The translations under genes and the position numbers were made by a program. A model generated the notes under the pieces. It had not been told where the DNA came from. It worked only from the letters and a program-made list of their open reading frames with translations, and searched no databases. Positions 7,150-15,415 of a stretch of DNA of 64,000 nt are shown piece by piece; position 1 is the first letter of the stretch; each line of letters opens with the position of its first letter. Location of the stretch: NCBI RefSeq assembly GCF_047302425.1, contig NZ_CP154855.1:3100001-3164000 (forward strand). Reading direction: 5' to 3'. This stretch comes from Oceanitalea sp047302425 (GTDB taxonomy: Bacteria > Actinomycetota > Actinomycetes > Actinomycetales > Actinomycetaceae).

Positions 7150-7626
7150 GTGCCCCAGCTCTCCCCCGGCGACACCGCCCCCGACTTCACCCTGCCCACC
7201 GCGGACGGCTCCACGGTGAGCCTCGCCGAGCTGCGCGCCTCGGCCGACAAGGGCGTCGTCGTCTACTTCTACCCGGCCGCCTCCACGCCCGGGTGCACCA
7301 CTGAGGCCTGCGACTTCCGCGACAGCCTCGCCGCCCTCCAGGGCAAGGGCTACGCCGTCGTCGGCGTCTCGCCCGACGGGCCGGAGAAGCTGGCGCGTTT
7401 CGCCGAGGCCGAGTCGCTCACCTTCCCGCTGGCGTCCGACCCCGAGCACGAGGTCATCGAGGCGTGGGGCGCGTGGGGCGAGAAGAAGAACTACGGGCGC
7501 ACCTACACCGGTCTCATCCGCTCGACCGTCGTCGTCGACACCGAGGGTGCGGTCACGCTGGCCAAGTACAACGTCAAGGCCACCGGCCACGTCGCCCGAC
7601 TGCGCAAGGACCTGGGCGTCGACTGA
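7150..7626 (+). CDS. bcp: thioredoxin-dependent peroxiredoxin, Bcp/PrxQ type
   Basis: 158 residues. Peroxidatic Cys49 in STPGCTTEACDFRD and resolving Cys54 five residues later are the PrxQ signature; Arg/Trp and GLIRSTVVVD elements follow. It reduces hydrogen peroxide and organic hydroperoxides in the cytosol with thioredoxin. I placed the start at GTG 7150 because GGAGG lies 5 nt upstream and the domain begins right after; a GTG 15 codons upstream gives only low-complexity sequence. Sits between two tRNA genes. Confidence 0.9.
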   Translation: MPQLSPGDTAPDFTLPTADGSTVSLAELRASADKGVVVYFYPAASTPGCTTEACDFRDSLAALQGKGYAVVGVSPDGPEKLARFAEAESLTFPLASDPEHEVIEAWGAWGEKKNYGRTYTGLIRSTVVVDTEGAVTLAKYNVKATGHVARLRKDLGVD

Positions 7627-7647
7627 GACCCCGTAGGCTGGTCCCGC

Positions 7648-7729
7648 GCGCGAGTGGCGTAACTGGCAGCCGCGCCAGGTTTAGGTCCTGGTGTCCTCGG
7701 ACGTGCGGGTTCGAGTCCCGCCTCGCGCA
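7648..7729 (+). tRNA. tRNA-Leu (anticodon TAG), CCA not encoded
   Basis: 82-nt class II tRNA with long variable arm. Acceptor stem GCGCGAG/CTCGCGC, anticodon stem CCAGG/CCTGG, anticodon TAG at 7682-7684, T-arm GCGGGTTCGAGTCCCGC and discriminator A. The bases after it are CGA, so CCA is added after transcription, unlike the tRNA-Lys just upstream. Confidence 0.95.
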
Positions 7730-7768
7730 CGACGCAGGCACCGACGCACGACACGAGAGAGAAGCACC

Positions 7769-8302
7769 ATGAGCGGACTGGCCTCGGACGACATCACCCC
7801 CTGGCTGCCGCCGGAGGACCTGGACAAGGTCCGCCGCCAGGTCCCGATGCTCTACGTCGACGTGCTGCCCGTGCGCGTGGACGCCACCGGCCAGGTGCAG
7901 CAGGTGGGTCTCCTCCTCCGGGCCACCGACGGCCGCCTCCAGCGCGCGCTCGTCTCGGGCCGGGTGCTCTTCCACGAGACGCTGCGCGAGGCGCTGACCC
8001 GTCACCTGGAGAAGGACCTCGGCTCGCTGTGCCTGCCGCGCGTGCCGCTCTCCCCGCAGCCCTTCACGGTCGGTGAGTACTTCCCGACGCCGGGACAGGG
8101 CTTCCACGACCCTCGCCAGCACGCGGTGTCGCTTGCCTACGTCGTCCCCGTCGACGGCGACTGCCAGCCACAGCAGGACACCCTCGAGGTCGGCTGGTTC
8201 ACCCCGCGCGAGGCGCTGCTTCCCGAGGTGCAGGCCGAGCTCGTCGACGGGCACAGCACGCTCCTGCGGCAGGCGCTGGCGCACGTCGGCCGCCTGCCGT
8301 GA
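7769..8302 (+). CDS. NUDIX-like hydrolase family protein (DUF4916)
   Basis: 177 residues from the ATG at 7769, which has a purine-rich GAGAGAAG just upstream; an in-frame start 26 codons earlier would run through the tRNA-Leu. The protein has a NUDIX-like fold (LLLRATDGRLQRALVSGRVLFHETLREALTRHLEKDL, then VSLAYVVPVDG and EVGWFTPREAL), but the Nudix box GX5EX7REUXEEXGU is degenerate: the REALTRHLEKDLG stretch keeps only part of it. Actinobacterial DUF4916 proteins are annotated this way; catalytic activity is doubtful. Overlaps the next gene by 4 bp. Confidence 0.75.
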   Translation: MSGLASDDITPWLPPEDLDKVRRQVPMLYVDVLPVRVDATGQVQQVGLLLRATDGRLQRALVSGRVLFHETLREALTRHLEKDLGSLCLPRVPLSPQPFTVGEYFPTPGQGFHDPRQHAVSLAYVVPVDGDCQPQQDTLEVGWFTPREALLPEVQAELVDGHSTLLRQALAHVGRLP

Positions 8303-8733
8303 GCATCCAGCCCGGGACCGGCCCGCAGGGCCTGGACGTCGGCCGCACCTCCCGCGCCGCCGGCACGGGTCAGTGGGGCCAGCGCGGGGTGGCGATGCTC
8401 CTCGACATGGCGGGCGTCGTCCTCTTCGCCTACCTGGGCCGCGGGGCGCACGAGGGCGGCCGCTCGGTCACCGACGTCCTCGAGGTGGCCCTGCCCTTCC
8501 TCGTCGCCCGGCTGCTCGTCACCGTGCTCGTCCAGCACGGCTCGCTGCGGCTGTGGCCCGGCGGCGTCGTCGTCTGGCTCGTCACCTGGGCCGGCGGCAT
8601 GGGCCTGCGTGCCGCGCTGGGTGGCGGGACCGCGCTGCCCTTCGTTCTCGTGGCGTTGGGCGTGCTGGGAGCCCTGCTCCTCGGCTGGCGCGCCGTCTGG
8701 CTGCTGGTGACGCGCATTCGTCGCCGCGGCTGA
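8299..8733 (+). CDS. DUF3054 integral membrane protein
   Basis: 144 residues with four predicted membrane spans (about 30-48, 57-77, 84-104, 111-135) and the DUF3054 pattern (LDMAGVVLFAYLGRGAHE, LVTWAGGMGLRA). Function unknown; confined mainly to actinobacteria. The GTG start overlaps the upstream stop (GTGA), so it is translationally coupled to the NUDIX-like gene. A large palindrome follows the stop. Confidence 0.8.
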   Translation: MSIQPGTGPQGLDVGRTSRAAGTGQWGQRGVAMLLDMAGVVLFAYLGRGAHEGGRSVTDVLEVALPFLVARLLVTVLVQHGSLRLWPGGVVVWLVTWAGGMGLRAALGGGTALPFVLVALGVLGALLLGWRAVWLLVTRIRRRG

Positions 8734-8751
8734 CCCACGCCCCCTTCTCGC

Positions 8752-8819
8752 CGAGTACGCACCTACGGTCATCTGGACGCCGCTCTGGCGCCCGCCGGGT
8801 GACCGTAGGTGCGTACTCG
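8752..8819. terminator. 20-bp-arm palindrome between convergent genes
   Basis: Perfect inverted repeat, arms 8752-8771 and 8800-8819, inner spacer 28 bp. It lies between the converging DUF3054 and rdgB genes, so a bidirectional terminator is likely. The arms begin CGAGTACGCACC. Confidence 0.6.
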
Positions 8820-8831
8820 CGGAGTCTGGGG

Positions 8832-9461
8832 TCAGCCGGCGAGGACGCGGACGACGTGCGGGGCGAGGGCCCGGAAGGCCTTTCCGCGGTGGGAGATCGC
8901 GTTCTTCTCCTCGGCGCTCAGCTCGGCCGCGGAACGCTCCTCGCCGTCGGGCTGGAGGATCGGGTCGTAGCCGAAGCCGCCGCTGCCGCGCGGTGCGGTA
9001 AGCAGGCGTCCGGGCATCTCCCCCGTTTCGACGACCTCCTCCCCACCCGGCGTGACGAGCGCGGCGGCGCAGACGAAGCGCGCGCCGCGGTGCGCGGTGG
9101 GGACGTCGGAGAGCTGGGCGAGGAGGAGCTCGAGGTTGGCGCGGTCGTCGCCGTGCCGGCCGGACCAGCGGGCGGAGAATATCCCGGGCGCACCGCCGAG
9201 GACGTCGACGGCGAGGCCCGAGTCGTCCGCGACGGCGGGCAGCCCCGTGGCGGCGGCCAGCGCCCGCGCCTTGATGAGCGCGTTCTCCGCGAAGGTGACG
9301 CCGTCCTCCACGGGCTCCGGAGCACCGACGTCGGCGGCCCCGACGACGGACGCGGGGTCGAGGTCCGGCAGCAGCGGGGCGAGGATCGCCCGCAGCTCAC
9401 CGATCTTGTGGGCGTTGTGCGTCGCGAGGACGAGCCGCGGGCCCGCGGCGGTGGTGCTCAC
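8832..9461 (-). CDS. rdgB: RdgB/HAM1 non-canonical purine NTP pyrophosphatase
   Basis: 209 residues. The substrate motif LVLATHNAHK lies at 10-19; VADDSGLAVDVLGGAPGIFSARWSG and GGFGYDPIL with the C-terminal SHRGKAFRAL are family hallmarks. Hydrolyses XTP, dITP and ITP to monophosphates, cleaning the nucleotide pool. GTG start overlaps the rph stop (GTGA), giving the common actinobacterial rph-rdgB operon. Confidence 0.95.
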   Translation of the reverse strand: MSTTAAGPRLVLATHNAHKIGELRAILAPLLPDLDPASVVGAADVGAPEPVEDGVTFAENALIKARALAAATGLPAVADDSGLAVDVLGGAPGIFSARWSGRHGDDRANLELLLAQLSDVPTAHRGARFVCAAALVTPGGEEVVETGEMPGRLLTAPRGSGGFGYDPILQPDGEERSAAELSAEEKNAISHRGKAFRALAPHVVRVLAG

Positions 9462-10222
9462 CGGCCGGGGAGCGGCGCGGCGAGGGCCGTGCGCTGCAGC
9501 TCGGTGAGCTTGGCGGTGCCGGTGACCGCGAGGTCGAGCAGCTCGTCGAGCTCGTGGCGCTCGAAGGGCTTGCGCTCGGCGGTACCCTGCACCTCGACGA
9601 AGCCACCGGAGCCGGTGACGACGACGTTCATGTCGGTCTCCGCGGCGACGTCCTCGACGTAGGGCAGGTCGAGGACGGGCTGCCCGTCGACGATCCCCAC
9701 GGAGACTGCGGCGACCGAGTCGGTGAGCACCGGCGTCGCGCGCTTCTTGATGGCACCCTGGGCGATGCCCCAGGCGACGGCGTCGGCGAGCGCGACGTAG
9801 GCGCCGGTGATGGCGGCCGTGCGGGTGCCGCCGTCGGCCTGGAGGACGTCGCAGTCGAGGACGATCGTGTTCTCGCCCAGCGCGCTCACGTCGATGATCG
9901 CGCGCAGCGAGCGGCCGATGAGGCGGGAGATCTCGTGGGTGCGGCCCCCGACGCGCCCCTTGACGGACTCGCGGTCGCTGCGGGTGTTCGTCGAGCGGGG
10001 CAGCATCGCGTACTCGGCCGTGACCCACCCCTGGCCCGAGCCCTTGCGCCAGCGCGGCACGCCCTCGGTGAAGGATGCGGCGCACAGCACCCGGGTCGCA
10101 CCGAACTCGACCAGGACGCTGCCCTCGGCGTTGTCGAGCCAGCCACGGGTGAACCGGACCTCACGGAGCTCGTCGGGGGCGCGGCCGTCGGCGCGCGGAA
10201 CGATGGTGCTCGCGTTGGTCAT
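9458..10222 (-). CDS. rph: ribonuclease PH
   Basis: 254 residues, full-length phosphorolytic 3'-5' exoribonuclease that trims tRNA 3' ends: RxDGRAPDELREVRF near the start, GxTRVLCAAS, LPRSTNTRxDRE (about 74-85) and GGTRTAAITGAY (about 130-141). The trinucleotide CCA-less tRNA-Leu nearby is the sort of substrate it matures. Leaderless: TAGCCT box 6 nt before ATG. Confidence 0.96.
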   Translation of the reverse strand: MTNASTIVPRADGRAPDELREVRFTRGWLDNAEGSVLVEFGATRVLCAASFTEGVPRWRKGSGQGWVTAEYAMLPRSTNTRSDRESVKGRVGGRTHEISRLIGRSLRAIIDVSALGENTIVLDCDVLQADGGTRTAAITGAYVALADAVAWGIAQGAIKKRATPVLTDSVAAVSVGIVDGQPVLDLPYVEDVAAETDMNVVVTGSGGFVEVQGTAERKPFERHELDELLDLAVTGTAKLTELQRTALAAPLPGR

Positions 10223-10228
10223 CGGGCC

Positions 10229-10234
10229 AGGCTA
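10229..10234 (-). promoter_or_regulatory. -10 box of leaderless rph
   Basis: TAGCCT on the minus strand, 6 nt before the ATG. Confidence 0.45.
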
Positions 10235-10251
10235 ACGACTCCCCCGCCATC

Positions 10252-10291
10252 GGGGCGAGGCGCGTCCAGCTGAGGTGACCTTCCTCGCCCC
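10252..10291 (-). terminator. possible terminator after GAP-family gene
   Basis: 9-bp perfect arms (10252-10260 and 10283-10291) with a 22-nt spacer, downstream of the GAP-family stop and just upstream of the rph -10 box, so it may also touch the rph -35 region. Confidence 0.35.
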
Positions 10292-10316
10292 ACGCACCCG
10301 CGGCGCGGCCGGGACG

Positions 10317-11030
10317 TCAGCCGCCGAGGTGCTGCATCCGGTCGAGCGCGTCGAGCGCGATGACCACGCCGACGATCGCGACGATCCACGACGTCGTCTC
10401 GGCGCCGCTGCGCTCCATCCACCCAGCGATGCGGGTGAGCAGCGGTTCGACGGCCCGGCGCGCGGCCAGCCGGCCGACGAGCAGGACGAGCGCCGGCAGC
10501 ACCATGACCAGGCAGTACGCCGCCAGCACTCCCACGCGGGCGGGCAGCGGCAGTCCGGCCGAGCCGATGATCCCCGTGGCGGCGAGGTACGGCAGCATCG
10601 TGGCGACCTCGAGCACGGCCGCCGTGAGCGCCAGCGTCACCAGGCCCCCGACGCCCGCCTGCGTCTCCGCGCCCACCGCCCGCTCCCGCCAGCGCAGCAG
10701 CCGCCCCGGGCGGTTCTCCTCCCCGGGGCGCTTGCGACCGATGAGGTAGCTGGCCGCGAACAGCCCCACACCGAGCACGAGCTGCACACTCACGACGAGC
10801 GGGTTGTCCAGCGCCCCGTCGAGGTTCTCCAGCAGGACGCCGGCGCCGGCCACCAGCGCCAGGCCCACGAGTAGATAGAAGCCGGCGACGGTCCCGAGGA
10901 ACACGAGCATCCGTCCCACCCGCACCCGGCCCGGGGTGAGGAGGAACCAGATCGGGATGAGCAGGGTGCCGAAGCTCGTCGAGTCGACGAGGGCGAGGAC
11001 GGCGAGGGTGCCGGCGGTCGCAAGTGTCAT
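10317..11030 (-). CDS. GAP-family (Sap/DUF2910-like) membrane protein
   Basis: 237 residues with six membrane spans; N-terminal LAVLALVDSTSFGTLLIPIWFLL, ILLVGLALVAGAG-like second span, GRKRPGEE loop and C-terminal IVAIVGVVIALDAL. Resembles the GAP/Sap family named after mycobacterial proteins linked to sulfolipid or glycopeptidolipid export; a transporter-like (LysE-fold) function is inferred. Divergent from the two-component kinase 120 bp away. Confidence 0.7.
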   Translation of the reverse strand: MTLATAGTLAVLALVDSTSFGTLLIPIWFLLTPGRVRVGRMLVFLGTVAGFYLLVGLALVAGAGVLLENLDGALDNPLVVSVQLVLGVGLFAASYLIGRKRPGEENRPGRLLRWRERAVGAETQAGVGGLVTLALTAAVLEVATMLPYLAATGIIGSAGLPLPARVGVLAAYCLVMVLPALVLLVGRLAARRAVEPLLTRIAGWMERSGAETTSWIVAIVGVVIALDALDRMQHLGG

Positions 11031-11138
11031 GGCAGCACGGTGCCGGGAGCCGGCACCCGCCGTCGTCGGCCGTCGGACCGACGACGGCGCACCGTCACGT
11101 ACATCTTTCGACGGACCGTGGCGGCGGCGCGGCTGTGC

Positions 11139-11144
11139 TGGGAT
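11139..11144 (+). promoter_or_regulatory. weak -10 box before sensor kinase
   Basis: TGGGAT with 6 nt to the GTG at 11151, matching the geometry of the other leaderless genes although the hexamer itself is weak. Confidence 0.3.
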
Positions 11145-11150
11145 GGGCCC

Positions 11151-12341
11151 GTGCAACAGTGGGTGGCGACGTGGCGGGCGCGGGTGCGCGGCACCGAGCG
11201 TGCGCGGATCGTCAGCGACGCCGGCGCCACCTTCGCGCTGGGGCTCGTGCTGCTGGCGGCCGGCCTCGTCGACATGTGGCAGAACGACGCCCCCACCGAC
11301 CGCTGGTGGTACCTCCTCACCCTGACCGCGGCGTGCCTGGTGATGCTCGGCAAGGGCCGCCGCCCGCTCCTCGCCCTGGCGGCGGGGCTCGGCGTCTTCG
11401 TCGTCGACGCCGCCCTGGGCGGCAGCACCGGTGTGCTCGTCGCGCTCCTCGACCTCATCTACTCCGCGGCGCTGCGCGCGAGCGCCACGGCGGTCCGGCG
11501 CATGGTCATGGCCGCGACCGTGAGCATCGCCGGAACGGCCGCCGTGGCGATCATCGCCACGGGCGACCTGCAGACCGCCGTCTACGCGGCGATGCTCGTC
11601 TTCGCGGTCCTCGGCACCCCGCTGTGGTGGGGACGTTCCGTGCGCCAGCAGACCGAGCTCGCCGAGCTGGCCTCCGCCCGGGCCCGCGACCTCGCGCGGA
11701 TCGGTGAGCTGCGCGAGCACGAGGTCCTCCACGCCGAGCGCACCCGCATGGCCGGCGACCTCCACGACGCCCTGGCCAGCCACCTGTCCGCCATCGCCAT
11801 CCACTCCGAGGCCGCCCTGTCCGCCCCCCGCCCGCCGGAGGACGGCGCCGCACGGGACCGTCAGGCGCTGGCCGCCATCCGCGACTCGAGCGTGGCCGCA
11901 CTGCGGGAGATGCGGTCGATGATCGACCTGCTGCGGACCGGGGACGAGCCCCGCACGAGCCCGGCGCGCCTGGCGGAGCTCGACACGCTCGTCGCCGGAT
12001 TCCGTGGGGACGGCATGGAGCTGAGGACCACCTGCCCCGACGACCTCCCTCCCCTGCCGGCCGCCGTCGACCAGGCCGGGTACCGCATCGTCCAGGAAGC
12101 CCTCACCAACGCGCTCAAGCACGGCGACGGCGGCCCGGTCGACGTCGTCGTCGCCCTCGACGACGGTGCCCTGCGGGTCGAGGTCGCCAACGCGACGACG
12201 ACCACACCAGGCGCCGCGCGTGCCGGCGTCGGGCTGCTCACCATGCGCGAGCGGTCGGAGGCGCTGGGCGGGTCCTTCGCCGCCGGCCGCGACGGCGACC
12301 GCTGGCGGGTACGCGCCACCATCCCCGTGGAGGAACCGTGA
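11151..12341 (+). CDS. NarL-type sensor histidine kinase
   Basis: 396 residues: four to five membrane spans in residues 25-160, a HisKA_3 dimerisation domain with phospho-acceptor His205 in GDLHDALASHLSAIAIHSE, and a HATPase_c domain (YRIVQEALTNALKHG N-box, GVGLLTMRERSEALGG G-box). GTG at 11151 chosen over an upstream ATG because the extra 37 residues are an Arg-rich non-domain stretch. Overlaps its response regulator by 4 bp, so the two form a signalling pair. No extracellular sensor domain; the signal may be membrane-borne. Confidence 0.9.
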   Translation: MQQWVATWRARVRGTERARIVSDAGATFALGLVLLAAGLVDMWQNDAPTDRWWYLLTLTAACLVMLGKGRRPLLALAAGLGVFVVDAALGGSTGVLVALLDLIYSAALRASATAVRRMVMAATVSIAGTAAVAIIATGDLQTAVYAAMLVFAVLGTPLWWGRSVRQQTELAELASARARDLARIGELREHEVLHAERTRMAGDLHDALASHLSAIAIHSEAALSAPRPPEDGAARDRQALAAIRDSSVAALREMRSMIDLLRTGDEPRTSPARLAELDTLVAGFRGDGMELRTTCPDDLPPLPAAVDQAGYRIVQEALTNALKHGDGGPVDVVVALDDGALRVEVANATTTTPGAARAGVGLLTMRERSEALGGSFAAGRDGDRWRVRATIPVEEP

Positions 12342-12979
12342 CCGTCCGAGTGATTGTCGCCGACGACCATGCCGCCATCCGCTCCGGACTGCGCCTCATC
12401 CTCGAGGGCGCCGACGACGTCACGGTCGTCGCGGAGGCGGCCGACGGCGCGGCAGCGGTGACGAACGCGCGGGCCCTGCGCCCCGACGTCGTCCTCATGG
12501 ACATCCGCATGCCCGGCACCGACGGGATCACCGCGACCCGCCAGATCGTCGCCGACGGGCTGGCCGACGTCCTCGTCCTCACGACCTTCGACCTCGACGA
12601 GTACGTCTTCGGGGCGCTGCGTGCGGGGGCGGCGGGCTTCCTGCTCAAGACCGCCGACGCCGCCACGCTCCTCGACGCCGTCCGTCGGGTCGCGGCCGGG
12701 GAGGGCGTCGTCGCGCCCGAGGTGACCCGCCGGCTGCTCGCCGCCTTCGCGCAGGCACCCGAGCGCCCGGAGGTCCCCGCCGACGTCGCCGCCCTCACCG
12801 ACCGGGAGCACGAGGTGCTGGCCGGTCTCGGGCGGGGGCTGTCCAACGCGGGCCTGGCGCAGGCGCTCCACATCAGCGAGGCGACCGCCAAGACCCACGT
12901 CTCGCGCGTGCTCGCCAAGCTCGGCTGCACCTCTCGGGTGCAGGCCGCCATCCGCGCCCGCGAGGCGGGCCTGGCATGA
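12338..12979 (+). CDS. NarL/FixJ-family response regulator
   Basis: 213 residues. Receiver domain with acidic pocket Asp9/Asp10 and phospho-acceptor Asp55 (VVLMDIRMPG), Thr and Lys switch residues in LTTFD and LLKTAD, then a LuxR-type HTH at about 150-205 (LTDREHEVLAGLGRGLSNAGLAQALHIS). GTG start coupled to the kinase stop. Targets unknown; the nearest candidates are the kinase operon itself and the divergent GAP-family gene. Confidence 0.93.
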   Translation: MTVRVIVADDHAAIRSGLRLILEGADDVTVVAEAADGAAAVTNARALRPDVVLMDIRMPGTDGITATRQIVADGLADVLVLTTFDLDEYVFGALRAGAAGFLLKTADAATLLDAVRRVAAGEGVVAPEVTRRLLAAFAQAPERPEVPADVAALTDREHEVLAGLGRGLSNAGLAQALHISEATAKTHVSRVLAKLGCTSRVQAAIRAREAGLA

Positions 12980-12984
12980 GACGG

Positions 12985-13024
12985 CCCCGCACGCCGCACC
13001 GGGCAGGTGGTGCGACGTGCGGGG
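12985..13024. terminator. bidirectional terminator
   Basis: 16-bp arms (12985-13000 and 13009-13024) with one mismatch and an 8-nt loop, 6 bp after the response regulator stop and 14 bp before the convergent beta-glucosidase stop. Confidence 0.8.
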
Positions 13025-13037
13025 ACGGGCGGTGGGC

Positions 13038-14471
13038 TCAGGCCTGCTGGGTCCTGATGAGCTCGGCGTACCAGTGGGCACTGGCCTTCTTCGTGCGCTC
13101 CTGCGTCTCGTAGTTCACGTGGACGATGCCGAAGCGCTTGGAGTAGCCGTAGCCCCACTCGAAGTTGTCGAGCAGCGACCACACGTAGTACCCGCGGACC
13201 GGGGCACCCGCGGCGACGGCGTCGCTCACGGCCTGGACGTGGTCCCGCAGGTAGTCGATGCGATCCTCGTCCTGGATGCTGCCGTCGGGCTGGACGGCGT
13301 CGGGGAAGGCCGCCCCGTTCTCCGTCACCATGAGCGGCAGGCCCGGGTGCTCGCGGTGCATGCGCACGAGGAGCTCGGTGAGGCCACGGGCGTCGATGGA
13401 CCAGCCCATCTCCGTGTACGGGCCGGGCTGCTGCGGGAACTCGATGTCCGAGCAGGCGGGCCAGGGGCTGACCGTGCTCGCCCCGTGGCCGTCGGCCTCC
13501 TCGCGCTCACCCACGCCGTCGTAGGCGCGCACGACGGTGGGGCTGTAGTAGTTGACCCCGAGGACGTCGAGGGGCTGCTTGATGAGCTCGAGGTCGCCGT
13601 CCTTGACGAAGGACCAGTCGGTGACCGACGACGTCGCCTCGATGATGTCCTGCGGGTAGGAGCCGCGGAGCACCGGGTCGAGGAAGACGCGGTTCTGCAG
13701 GCCGTCGATGCGCTGCGCGGCGGCGACGTCGGCCGGCGCGTCGGTCGCCGGGTTCACCCAGGCGAGGTTGAGCGTGAGCCCGACCGTCGCGTCCGGACGC
13801 TCGGCGCGGATCGCCGTCGTCGCCAGGCCGTGGGCGAGGTTGAGGTGGTGCACCGACGCGAGGACGTCGGCGGGGTTGGTGCGGCCCGGTGCGTGGACGC
13901 CGGAGCCGTAGCCGAGGTAGGCCGAGCACCACGGCTCGTTGAGGGTGATGAAGGTGTGCAGCCGGTCGCCGAGGCGGCCCGCGATGAGGCCCGCGTACTC
14001 GGCGAAGCGCTCCGCCGTCGCCCGGGCCGGCCAGCCGCCGGCGTCCTCGAGCGCCTGGGGCAGGTCCCAGTGGTAGAGCGTCGCGGCCGGGATGATGCCG
14101 GCGGCGAGGAGCTCGTCGATGAGGCGGGAGTAGAAGTCGATGCCGGCCTCGTTGACCGGGCCGAGGCTGTCGGCGGTGACCTGCGGGGTGATGCGGGGCC
14201 AGGAGATGGAGAAGCGGTAGGTCTGCAGACCGAGCTCCTTCATCGTCGCGACGTCCTCGCGGAAGCGGTTGTAGTGGTCGTCAGCGACGTCGCCGGTGTC
14301 CCCGTTCAGCACCTTGCCGGGGGTGTGGCTGTAGGTGTCCCAGATCGAGGGGGTGCGGCCGTCGGCGGTCGCGGCACCCTCGATCTGGTAGGCCGCGGTC
14401 GCCGCGCCCCACACGAAGGTCGCGGGCAGGTCCAGGTGCGGCACGGCCGCGGTGGTGGTCTCGATGGTCAT
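13038..14471 (-). CDS. GH1 beta-glucosidase
   Basis: 477 residues, a complete glycoside hydrolase family 1 TIM barrel. Start region FVWGAATAAYQIEG (19-32), acid/base Glu179 in TLNEPW, nucleophile Glu384 in VTENG, and the C-terminal WSLLDNFEWGYGYSKRFGI aglycone/glucose binding block. No signal peptide, so it splits imported cellobiose or aryl-beta-glucosides in the cytosol. Last gene of the binding protein-permease-permease operon, which supplies the substrate. The ribosome binding site is weak and a short CAGGGC/GCCCTG hairpin lies just upstream, so its expression may be reduced. Confidence 0.95.
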   Translation of the reverse strand: MTIETTTAAVPHLDLPATFVWGAATAAYQIEGAATADGRTPSIWDTYSHTPGKVLNGDTGDVADDHYNRFREDVATMKELGLQTYRFSISWPRITPQVTADSLGPVNEAGIDFYSRLIDELLAAGIIPAATLYHWDLPQALEDAGGWPARATAERFAEYAGLIAGRLGDRLHTFITLNEPWCSAYLGYGSGVHAPGRTNPADVLASVHHLNLAHGLATTAIRAERPDATVGLTLNLAWVNPATDAPADVAAAQRIDGLQNRVFLDPVLRGSYPQDIIEATSSVTDWSFVKDGDLELIKQPLDVLGVNYYSPTVVRAYDGVGEREEADGHGASTVSPWPACSDIEFPQQPGPYTEMGWSIDARGLTELLVRMHREHPGLPLMVTENGAAFPDAVQPDGSIQDEDRIDYLRDHVQAVSDAVAAGAPVRGYYVWSLLDNFEWGYGYSKRFGIVHVNYETQERTKKASAHWYAELIRTQQA

Positions 14472-14524
14472 GGTGTGAATCAGGGCGCTGACGCCCTGCT
14501 CCCTTCTTCGTGGGTGAGGTGGCG

Positions 14525-15415
14525 TCAGCCCTTGACGGCGCCGGCCATGATGCCGCTGACGATCTGGCGCCCGAGCAGGATGAAGACGACGACGACGGGC
14601 AGGGTGCCGATGAGCGTGCCGGCCATGATGATCGCCGTGTCCGGGACGTACCCGCTGCCGAGGTTGTTGAGCGCGACCTGGACGGTCGGGTTGGACGAGT
14701 TGAGCGTGATGACCGGCCAGAAGAAGTCGTTCCAGGCCGTCATGAACGTGAGCATCCCGAGGACCGCCATGCCCGGGCGGGCGATGGGCAGGACGATGCT
14801 CCAGAAGGTGCGCAGCGACGTCGCGCCGTCCACGCGGGCGGCCTCGATGAGCTCGTCCGGCAGGGACTGCATGAGGTACTGGCGCATGAAGAAGACGCCG
14901 AAGGCCGAGACGAGGGTCGGCAGGATGACCGAGGACAGCCGCCCGGCGAGGTCCAGCTCGGACATCACCATGTAGAGGGGCACGACGCCGAGGGTCGGCG
15001 GGATCATCATCGTCCCCAGCGTCATGCTGAAGAGCAGCTTCTTGCCCTTGAAGCGCAGCTTGGCGAAGGCGAAGCCGGCGAGGGTGCAGAAGAGCAGGGT
15101 GGCGACGGTGACCGTGCCGGAGACGATGACCGAGTTGGTGATCGCCAGGCCGATGTTCTGCTGGTCCAGCGCCGTCTGGATGTTGCTCCACAGGTTGGGC
15201 CCGGGGGTGAGCGGCGGCGGGGACTGGACCATCTCCGACATCGGCCGGCTCGCCGCGACGATCATGTAGTAGAAGGGCGCGACGAACAGGAAGGCCGTGA
15301 CGCCGAGGACGGCGTAGGTGAGCCAGCCGGCGGAGTGGCTGCCCCGCTTGCGGCGACGGGCCGGGGCGGCGAGCGGCGTGCCGGGGATGGCCGGCGGGCG
15401 GGTGATCGTCGTCAT
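14525..15415 (-). CDS. CUT1-type sugar ABC permease (MalG/CebG-like)
   Basis: 296 residues, six membrane spans, with the EAA loop EAARVDGATSLRTFWSIVLPIARP that contacts the ATPase. Second permease of a carbohydrate uptake transporter (CUT1). The ATG overlaps the stop of the partner permease by 4 bp. No ATPase gene is in the operon; a shared MsiK-type ATPase encoded elsewhere is expected, as in Streptomyces cellobiose uptake. The context (LacI regulator, GH1 enzyme) suggests cellobiose or another beta-glucoside. Confidence 0.9.
   Translation of the reverse strand: MTTITRPPAIPGTPLAAPARRRKRGSHSAGWLTYAVLGVTAFLFVAPFYYMIVAASRPMSEMVQSPPPLTPGPNLWSNIQTALDQQNIGLAITNSVIVSGTVTVATLLFCTLAGFAFAKLRFKGKKLLFSMTLGTMMIPPTLGVVPLYMVMSELDLAGRLSSVILPTLVSAFGVFFMRQYLMQSLPDELIEAARVDGATSLRTFWSIVLPIARPGMAVLGMLTFMTAWNDFFWPVITLNSSNPTVQVALNNLGSGYVPDTAIIMAGTLIGTLPVVVVFILLGRQIVSGIMAGAVKG

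Noticed and set aside
13038..15191. 717-residue fusion of beta-glucosidase with an upstream segment
   Set aside because: The N-terminal third is the permease region in another frame; GH1 proteins begin at the ATG at 14471.
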